A DNA stretch of 64,000 nt from Sphingobacteriales bacterium JAD_PAG50586_3. Lineage in GTDB: Bacteria > Bacteroidota > Bacteroidia > CAMBQF01. The stretch is taken from positions 1,940,616 to 2,004,615 of the forward strand of contig CP096135.1 in the NCBI GenBank assembly GCA_023213195.1. Reading direction: 5' to 3'. The notes beneath the pieces were generated by a model, which did no database searches, had not been told where the DNA came from, and saw only the letters and a list, made by a program, of their open reading frames with translations. Shown here one piece after another: positions 57,770 through 64,000 of this stretch. A program made the translations under genes and the position numbers. Position 1 is the stretch's first letter; the number at the start of each line of letters is the position of its first letter.

Positions 57770-59918
57770 ATGAGTAAAAAAGATAAAGAACTGCGTAAGT
57801 GGTTAACTGATGAAATTCTGACGGTTCTGAAAAAGAGCAATAAAAAACCATTAAACTATAAGCAAGTAGCTACGGCCCTAAATATTGCAGAGCCAAACGT
57901 TAAAAAAACCATTGCCGATGTGTTAAAAACCATGCATAGCAGTGGCACGGTAGAAGAGGTAGGCCATGGCCAATACCGCGCTAAGCAAACAGGCACGCAT
58001 GTAGTAGGTGTGGTAGATATGACCGCATCAGGCTCTGGCTACGTGGTAAGCGAAGGAAGCACAGAAGATGTTTATGTAAACGCGCGCAACCTTAAAACGG
58101 CCCTTAATGGCGATACCGTTAAGGTATTTGTATACGCCCGCCGTACCGGTAAAAAGCCCGAGGGCGAGGTGGTAGAAGTTATCAGCCGCGGCAAATCAGA
58201 GTTTTCTGGTATTATTGAAGTATCAAAAAACTTTGCTTTTGTATCGCCCGATAGCAATAAAATGGGTACTGATATCTTCATTCCGCTAAACGCGCTTAAT
58301 GGCGCTACCGATGGAGAGAAGGTTATTGTACGCATTACAGAATACCCCGCAGGGGCTAAAAACCCTGTTGGCGAAGTTCTACGCGTATTAGGCAAGCCGG
58401 GAGATAATGAAACCGAGATTAACGCTATTATGGCCGACTATGGTTTGCCTATGGTTTTTCCTGCTGAGGTGGAAGCCGAAGCCGAAGCCATTAGCTTTGA
58501 TCTGCCTAAGGCTGAAATTGCCAAGCGCTGGGATTTTAGGGGTGTTACCACCTTTACTATAGACCCTGCAGATGCAAAAGATTTTGACGATGCCCTTTCT
58601 ATTGAAAAATTAGATAACGGCAACTGGCGCATTGGTGTGCATATTGCCGATGTATCTCACTACGTAAGGCCCGGCACATTATTAGAAAAAGAGGCCTATG
58701 CCCGCGCAACCTCTGTGTATTTGGTAGACCGTTGCGTACCTATGTTGCCAGAAAAACTCTCTAACGGAGTATGCTCGCTTCGCCCCAATGAAGACAAGTT
58801 TACCATGTCTGCCGTATTTGAAATTACAGACGAGGCGGAGATTGTAAACGATTGGTTTGGTCGTACCGTAATACACTCTGACCGCCGCTTTAGCTACGAA
58901 GAAGCACAGGATGTTATTGAAACCGGCAAAGGCGATTTGGTAACAGAGATAAAAACCTTCGACCGTTTGGCTAAGATTATGCGTGCTGCACGTATGAAGA
59001 AAGGCGCCCTTGCGTTTGATAAAATTGAAGTAAAGTTTCACCTGGATGAAAAGGGTAAACCTACCGGTGTGTTCTTTAAAGAGAGTAAAGACTCTAACAA
59101 ACTTATTGAAGAGTTTATGCTGCTGGCAAACCGCCGCGTAGCCGAATATGTTGGCAAGCGCAAGCTCGATAAAAAATCGGGACCGGTGTTACCTTTTGTA
59201 TATCGCATACACGACCTGCCCGACCCTGAAAAGCTAACCAGCTTCTCTGAGTTTATAGGTAAACTGGGCTACAAAAAAATTGATTCCAGCTCGCCAACAG
59301 GCATTGCAAAATCGCTGAACACATTATTGAAAAATGTAAAAGGCAAAGCCGAAGAAAATATAGTGGAGCAGTTGGCTATCCATGGCTGTATACAGCATAC
59401 ACAACATAGGCCACTACGGCCTGGCGTTTGGTCACTACTCGCATTTTACATCGCCTATACGCCGTTACCCTGATGTAATGGTACACCGCCTGCTTATGCA
59501 GTATATGGAAGAGGCCAAAGAGGGTAAAAAATCGAAGATGAATGAAGATGCGTTGGAGGAACAATGCAAGCACTCGTCTGAAATGGAAAAACTGGCTTCG
59601 CAAGCAGAACGTGACTCTATCAAGTTTAAACAGGTAGAATACATGAGCCAGTCTATTGGCCGTCCCTTTGATGGCGTTATAACAGGTGTTACCGAGTGGG
59701 GCATTTATGTGGAGATTGAAGAGAACAAGTGCGAAGGCATGCTCCGCCTAAAAGATATGGCCGACGATTACTATGTGTTTGACGAAGCCAACTACTGCGT
59801 AAAAGGCCAACGCCACAAACGCAAATACCAGTTGGGCGATAAGCTGCGCATAAAAGTACGCCGCGCCGACCTTGTTAAAAAGCAACTGGACTTCATCATG
59901 GCCGACGAGTGGGAGTAA
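57770..59918 (+). CDS. rnr: Ribonuclease R, interrupted near 59385
   Basis: About 716 residues from the ATG at 57770 (MSKKDKELRKWLTDEILTVL). Domains in order: a winged-helix-like N-terminus, cold-shock domains (HVVGVVDMTASGSGYVV), the RNB catalytic domain with TIDPADAKDFDDALSIE and GVHIADVSHYVRPGTLLEKE, and a C-terminal S1 domain (GVITGVTEWGIYVEIEENK). It degrades structured RNA 3' to 5'. The frame changes in the RNB domain where family members read roughly IRSMAKAVYS: here ATCC runs directly into ATGGCTGTATAC, so about 11 bases seem to be missing, not one homopolymer base. This may be a small real deletion or a collapsed consensus. Confidence 0.9.
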
Positions 59919-59937
59919 AACCCCATTGCTGAATGTC

Positions 59938-60209
59938 ATTCCCGCGTAGGCGGGAATCTCACCACGCGGTCTTCCTGTTTCGACAAAACAATTGCCCCTC
60001 TCGATAACTCGGGAGGGGCAATTCATTTTGTGTGTGGTGCTAGATTTAATCGAAATTAAAAGCGCGGTGGGTAGTCCACGCCCTGTGTGAACACAAGATT
60101 TTGCATGGCAATTAGTGCGGTTAGCTAGTGCGAAAGCAAAATCGACGTGTTTTTGGGCGTGGTGTCTTTTTTGGTTACTTTTTGGACAAGCAAAAAGTAA
60201 TAAAAGAAA
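59938..60209. other. Intergenic region with hairpin and dispersed element
   Basis: No gene between rnr and the lipoprotein at 60305. A hairpin ATTCCCGC/GCGGGAAT occupies 59938-59957, a common short intergenic palindrome. CCCCTCTCGATAACTCGGGAGGGG lies near 59995-60019. The dispersed element copy 2 follows. Confidence 0.55.
60060..60207. repeat. Dispersed intergenic element, copy 2
   Basis: Matches 40619-40803 over GTAGTCCACGCCC, AACACAAGATTTTGCATGGC, AATTAGTGCGGTTAG and CGTGTTTTTG, and ends in the same nine-bp inverted repeat, TTACTTTTT (60175-60183) with AAAAAGTAA (60192-60200), around GGACAAGC. It lacks the internal GC-rich segment of copy 1. Confidence 0.75.
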
Positions 60210-60304
60210 AGTTTCCCGCCGTGGCAAGTGTTAAACAGTAAGTCTCACCTTCACTTTAAAGCCACTCCCAACAAAATTCCCATTTTTTGTGTTGCCTTAA
60301 TACA

Positions 60305-60709
60305 ATGAAAACCTTTGTATTAAGCTTAATTATAATCACGTTGTTTTCCTGCTCCGGTATTAGCGATGGTGTGGAACACCACCAACTGGCTACTGCTGTG
60401 CAAACCGCAAAAGAATACTCCCGTCCCGAACGTTACTTATTGATTAATAGCACTTGGAAAGAAAACCTTGTTGGTCGAAAGGTGTTTAGCGGCAGCGTAT
60501 TAAATCAGGCTAAGCTTACCACTTTTGATGAGCTACTGTTAACTTTCCATTTTTTTGATAGCCTGAATGTGAAAGTTGGCGAGCGTTCTTTCTTTGCTAA
60601 AGAAGTATTAACACCTGGTAAAGTCTACAAATTCAAAATAAAAACTTTTGCACCGGTACCTACCAAAAGCTATACCTGCACCGTTAAAGCCAAAGAGCGC
60701 AGGTGGTAG
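60305..60709 (+). CDS. Small lipoprotein of unknown function
   Basis: 134 residues from the ATG at 60305. The lipobox is LFSC at about residues 13-16. The mature part contains RPERYLLINSTWKENLVGRK, FDELLLTFHFFDSLNVKVGE and a strand-rich end YKFKIKTFAPVPTKSYTCTV. It resembles short beta-sandwich lipoproteins with no assigned role. It converges with the outer-membrane barrel gene. Confidence 0.6.
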   Translation: MKTFVLSLIIITLFSCSGISDGVEHHQLATAVQTAKEYSRPERYLLINSTWKENLVGRKVFSGSVLNQAKLTTFDELLLTFHFFDSLNVKVGERSFFAKEVLTPGKVYKFKIKTFAPVPTKSYTCTVKAKERRW

Positions 60710-60723
60710 TTATCTCAAACTTC

Positions 60724-61485
60724 CTATTCTATATTCTTTAAAAATTTAAATCGTAAGCCAGCTATTGCTGCTACAGCATCGCCTTTTGATATTGAAGAGT
60801 ATAATTCAGCACCTATTACGGGCTCGTTATATTGATAAAACCCACTAATATCTCGTTTGGTGGCATAATTCAATCCAAAATAAAATTTAGGGCTTACAAA
60901 CAACTCAAGTTTTTTGCCCAATACGTAGTTAAAAGAAAGGCCACCTAAAAGCTGAAAATTTACTTTTGAAGTGTTATATGTATCACCACCGTAATAGAGT
61001 GTCCAGGTTACATCCATTACATCAACAGAATAAGTTTCAGTTGGTTGATTGTAGGTTTTATCTCTTATAAAGTTTAGGTTTAAACCCAATAAACCTGCAA
61101 TAGAAAATTTGTTTTTTTTGTAAAAAACTACATCGTTGGTTATTTGTAGTTGCCCTACAGGCACTGCAGTTACCGATTTTCTATCAAAAGTTGTAGGGAC
61201 CCAATTTTCAAGCTTGTTGTTAAAGCGGATGGCATTGGTAAAATTGAAAATATTACCCCCTAAACGTAAAGTATAAACATCGTTAAAAGAGTATCCTAAA
61301 TCTAAACCGGCGGTATAGGTTTGAGCACTATTTTGAATAGACTTGTTGCCGTTACCATAAAATGAATTTATTGTTGAAAATTGATTTACAAAACCGCCGC
61401 TTACGCCAATGCTTACACCTTTTTGAGAAAAAGAACTAAATGTGTGCGCTAGTAATGCAAATAGCAAGGTAAGTTGTAGTTTCAT
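60724..61485 (-). CDS. Outer-membrane beta-barrel protein (PorT-like)
   Basis: About 253 residues from the ATG at 61485. The signal peptide LQLTLLFALLAHTFSSFSQ precedes KGVSIGVSGGFVNQFSTINS. Alternating strands such as AGLDLGYSFNDVYTLRLGGN, FSIAGLLGLNLNFI and LELFVSPKFYFGLNYATKRD follow, and a terminal aromatic-rich strand AAIAGLRFKFLKN ends it. The pattern is that of an 8-10 strand outer-membrane barrel of the porin/PorT type. Ligand unknown. Confidence 0.7.
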   Translation of the reverse strand: MKLQLTLLFALLAHTFSSFSQKGVSIGVSGGFVNQFSTINSFYGNGNKSIQNSAQTYTAGLDLGYSFNDVYTLRLGGNIFNFTNAIRFNNKLENWVPTTFDRKSVTAVPVGQLQITNDVVFYKKNKFSIAGLLGLNLNFIRDKTYNQPTETYSVDVMDVTWTLYYGGDTYNTSKVNFQLLGGLSFNYVLGKKLELFVSPKFYFGLNYATKRDISGFYQYNEPVIGAELYSSISKGDAVAAIAGLRFKFLKNIE

Positions 61486-61643
61486 AGTTATCAATTTGTT
61501 GCAAATATATAATTTCTGTTACTAAGATATTTCTCATTTTTCATTTATCGTTTTTCATTTTAAGCAATTGTTAACATTCTACTTGAAATCTTCCTGTACT
61601 AAAGGGTAGCTACCTGCGTTTTTATACCGAAATTTGCATCGGT

Positions 61644-62359
61644 ATGACTAAGTTAAGCGTAAATATAAACAAGGTGGCAACACTACGTAATGCTAGGGAG
61701 GAGACTATCCGAGCGTACAAAAAGTGGCGGTAGATTGCGAGCGTTTTGGCGCGCAGGGTATAACTGTACACCCGCGGCCCGATGAGCGCCACATTCGCTA
61801 TGCCGATGTGTATGCGCTTAAGCCCTTGGTTACTACTGAGTTTAATATTGAGGGCTATCCATCTGCCGATTTTTTACGTATTGTAAAAGAGGTTAAACCC
61901 CACCAGGTAACGCTGGTGCCCGATGGTCCTGATGTGATAACATCTAACGCCGGGTGGGATACTAAAGCCAACCTGCACATGTTGCAAGACATAATTGCAG
62001 AACTAAAAGCTGAAGGCATACGCACCTCTATTTTTGTAGATACACTGCCCCAAAATATGGAATACGCCGCCCAAACGGGGACTGATAGGGTAGAGCTGTA
62101 TACCGAAGCATATGCCGCTAACTTTTATAAAGACAAAGAAGCAGCTATTGCCTCGTACGTAATTTCGGCAAATATTGCACTAGAACTGGGCCTGGGCTTA
62201 AACGCCGGTCACGATTTAAATTTGGATAACCTAAAGTATTTTAAGCAGAATATACCCGGCTTGTTAGAAGTGTCTATAGGGCATGCGCTAATAGCCGACG
62301 CTTTGTATTTAGGGCTTGAAAATACAATACAACTTTACTTGCGCCAATTGGCCGATTAA
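61644..62359 (+). CDS. pdxJ: Pyridoxine 5'-phosphate synthase, one frameshift near 61697
   Basis: About 239 residues from the ATG at 61644: [20 protein letters not shown], then [65 protein letters not shown] and [14 protein letters not shown] three-G run near 61697 is one base short; restoring it links the N-terminus to the long second frame. PdxJ condenses 1-deoxyxylulose 5-phosphate with 3-amino-2-oxopropyl phosphate to make pyridoxine phosphate, the final ring closure of the DXP-dependent B6 pathway. Confidence 0.93.
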
Positions 62360-62384
62360 ATATATTTGTTACAGGAAAAACACT

Positions 62385-63851
62385 ATGTCTAAACAAAAAA
62401 ACTTTGAGTTTGGCAATTGCTCTGATAAAGGTCGCGTTCGCAGGGAGAACGAAGACTACATGGGCTATTTTGAAACACTTAACGGCGATGTGTTTTTGGT
62501 ATGCGACGGTATGGGCGGCCATGCAGGCGGTGCTTTTGCGGCACAGCTTGCCGTTACCTCTGTGCGCGAGTTTTTAGAACGTAAATATTTTGATGATCCT
62601 GCCGATGCTATAAAAGAAGCATTGGAATATGCCAATAAAGCCATATACGATAAAGCGCAGAATACCCCTGAGTTTTCGGGTATGGGCACTACCGCTGTTA
62701 TGCTTATTGTGCAAGCCGCTAAAGTATGGTGGGGCCACGTTGGCGATAGCCGCATGTACTTACAATCATTTGATGGCTTGCGCCGTTTAACCAACGACCA
62801 TTCTTTTGTTCAGCGCCTTATTGATGAGGGTTCTATTACCGAAGAAGAAGCCCTTACCCACCCACGCCGTAACGAATTGCTTGCAGCCCTGGGTGTGCAT
62901 GCCGATGTGGCTGTTGATGTCTATGAGCATGCCTACACTACCATTCAGAATGATATAATCTTAATGTGTTCTGATGGGTTAACCAATGCCGCCAGCGAGG
63001 CTGAGATTGAAAATATACTAGGTGCCAAAGCCAGCAGCCAGCAAAAGGCTGTTAAGTTGGTAGAGGTTGCCAATAATAACGGCGGCCCCGATAATATAAC
63101 CGTGCAGGTAGTAACGTTTACCAACACACCTATACAGGTAGCCAATGCTACTACCAATACGGTAGTTACCCCGCCGGCACCTGATATTAAAAAGAAAACC
63201 AATCCGGAGATTGATAATAAAAAAACCAAGCCTATTGCAGAGCAGGTAGAGCAAAAACCTGAGCCTAAAGAAGACCGCAAGCAAAGTGGTTTTATGAAGT
63301 TGGTAAAAAGCAAAAACTTCCAGTTTTGGGCCTCAGCTATACTGTTTTTAATTGTTATGGGCAGTTTTGCTTTGCAGTTGGCCGATATTGATTTTAGCGA
63401 TTATAATGGCGAAGCCGTAGCTGATACTACCAAAAAGCCTGTTAAGGTTGATACCCTAGCTGCGCCGCAAGACACAGCTAAAAAGCCGGAGGTTGCTGTT
63501 GTTCCCCCACCTGCACAGGTTGCCGAACCTGTGGTTGTAGAAAGTGGCGGTGGCGACTCTACCCTTGTGTATACTGTTAAAAAAGGCGAAAGTGTTACCG
63601 GCCTTGCCGACCGTTTTGGGGTAACCAAAGCCGGTCTGTTATCAGGCAACGGTTTGGGTGCCGATGCGCAGCTTAAAGAAGGTCAGAAGATAAAGGTTAA
63701 GGTTAGGGGTATTTACACCGTTAAGTCGGGCGACTTGCTGTTTAACATCGCTAAGAAATACAATACCAACCAGGATAAAATTATCAAAGCCAACCCAACG
63801 CTAAAAGGCCCCGCCGATATTAAAGTAGGGCAGAAGCTTTATATTCTGTAA
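62385..63851 (+). CDS. PP2C-type protein phosphatase fused to two LysM domains
   Basis: About 488 residues from the ATG at 62385. The cytoplasmic PP2C domain (about 1-245) has all metal and catalytic motifs: GRVRRENEDYMG, VCDGMGGHAGG, GMGTTAVML, HVGDSRMYL, LMCSDGLTNAAS and GGPDNITVQ. A charged linker and a membrane helix (about 312-332, FWASAILFLIVMGSFALQL) lead to a Pro/Val-rich stretch. Two LysM domains follow (from VYTVKKGESVTGLADRFGV near 395 and IYTVKSGDLLFNIAKKYNT near 442). The topology puts a serine/threonine phosphatase inside and peptidoglycan-binding modules outside, so it could couple wall state to protein dephosphorylation. No partner kinase is adjacent. Confidence 0.9.
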   Translation: MSKQKNFEFGNCSDKGRVRRENEDYMGYFETLNGDVFLVCDGMGGHAGGAFAAQLAVTSVREFLERKYFDDPADAIKEALEYANKAIYDKAQNTPEFSGMGTTAVMLIVQAAKVWWGHVGDSRMYLQSFDGLRRLTNDHSFVQRLIDEGSITEEEALTHPRRNELLAALGVHADVAVDVYEHAYTTIQNDIILMCSDGLTNAASEAEIENILGAKASSQQKAVKLVEVANNNGGPDNITVQVVTFTNTPIQVANATTNTVVTPPAPDIKKKTNPEIDNKKTKPIAEQVEQKPEPKEDRKQSGFMKLVKSKNFQFWASAILFLIVMGSFALQLADIDFSDYNGEAVADTTKKPVKVDTLAAPQDTAKKPEVAVVPPPAQVAEPVVVESGGGDSTLVYTVKKGESVTGLADRFGVTKAGLLSGNGLGADAQLKEGQKIKVKVRGIYTVKSGDLLFNIAKKYNTNQDKIIKANPTLKGPADIKVGQKLYIL

Positions 63852-63868
63852 TCTGAAAATCATAGGTC

Positions 63869-64000
63869 GTGCCTATTAAAATTGCATATTTCATAATCTT
63901 CTTTTTACTTTTAAGTATTGTGGCCAATGCGCAAACCGTAGAACTTAATGCTACAGCAATAAAAAATAAAACCAAAGAGAAAAGCCAGGTTAGTTTTACT
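63869..64000 (+). CDS. Secreted protein, N-terminus only
   Basis: 44 codons from a GTG at 63869 to the right edge: VPIKIAYFIIFFLLLSIVAN is a clear signal peptide, cleaved near NAQ, followed by TVELNATAIKNKTKEK. It begins 17 bp after the PP2C-LysM stop and may be cotranscribed with it. Too short to identify. Confidence 0.5.
   Translation, partial: MPIKIAYFIIFFLLLSIVANAQTVELNATAIKNKTKEKSQVSFT

Overview
The window looks like a chromosomal piece of a Bacteroidota genome (Sphingobacteriia/Chitinophagia-like). Five secreted proteins end in type IX secretion (T9SS) sorting tails. The -7 promoter element TAnnTTTG recurs upstream of genes. Bacteroidota-typical families occur throughout (MopE repeats, choice-of-anchor V, DUF6340, DUF4468-like, NamZ/DUF1343, a VPxGYF anti-sigma protein, split transketolase). 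Type-B L31 and two tRNA-Leu genes are also present. No species can be named.

Layout. 1-2288: a leftward accessory pair, a truncated FAD/NAD(P)-binding enzyme and an alanine racemase, with operator-like inverted repeats upstream (2545-2692). 2290-7568: an accessory island with a structured leader and two unknown genes, a zinc-ribbon/membrane pair divergent from a MerR-like regulator, and a large serine recombinase that ends inside the terminator of a tRNA-Leu(CAA). 7583-20121: core genes, including an UMF1/Atg22-type MFS transporter, a LutA-like Fe-S protein, a MopE-repeat T9SS protein, a NamZ-like muramidase, a LolC/E-type permease, a membrane protein-rhodanese-thioredoxin operon, DUF6340, ribosome recycling factor plus flavin reductase, and a RibD-C/DoxX/DUF4287 operon. 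20563-35246: two giant T9SS adhesin-like genes whose 3' ~2.1 kb are almost identical. 35577-39866: DUF4468-like twins, tRNA-Leu(UAG), rpmE2, and an ECF sigma, anti-sigma and Spy-like sensor operon. 39870-42260: about 2.3 kb without genes, holding a composite tandem repeat array. 42261-56625: lipoproteins, an Ig-repeat T9SS protein, the two transketolase halves separated by a RelE-type toxin-antitoxin module and a von Willebrand gene, an AddB-like Fe-S nuclease and another T9SS protein. 56873-64000: cdd, an unnamed zinc-ribbon gene, rnr, an outer-membrane barrel protein, pdxJ, a PP2C phosphatase fused to LysM domains, and a truncated secreted protein.

A global caveat shapes the annotation. About twenty genes are interrupted by single-base shifts, many of them in homopolymer runs that are one base short. 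These include frr, which is essential and normally single copy. Most shifts are therefore probably consensus errors, so I give each such gene as one joined CDS and mark the break. The nonsense codon in the ECF sigma gene, the short gap in rnr and the lesions in the recombinase may be real.

The strongest candidates for something new are the ~150-bp-period composite repeat array upstream of the sigma factor, the switch-like structured leader at 2940-3074, the promoter geometry that implies leaderless mRNAs at four genes, and the dispersed hairpin elements.
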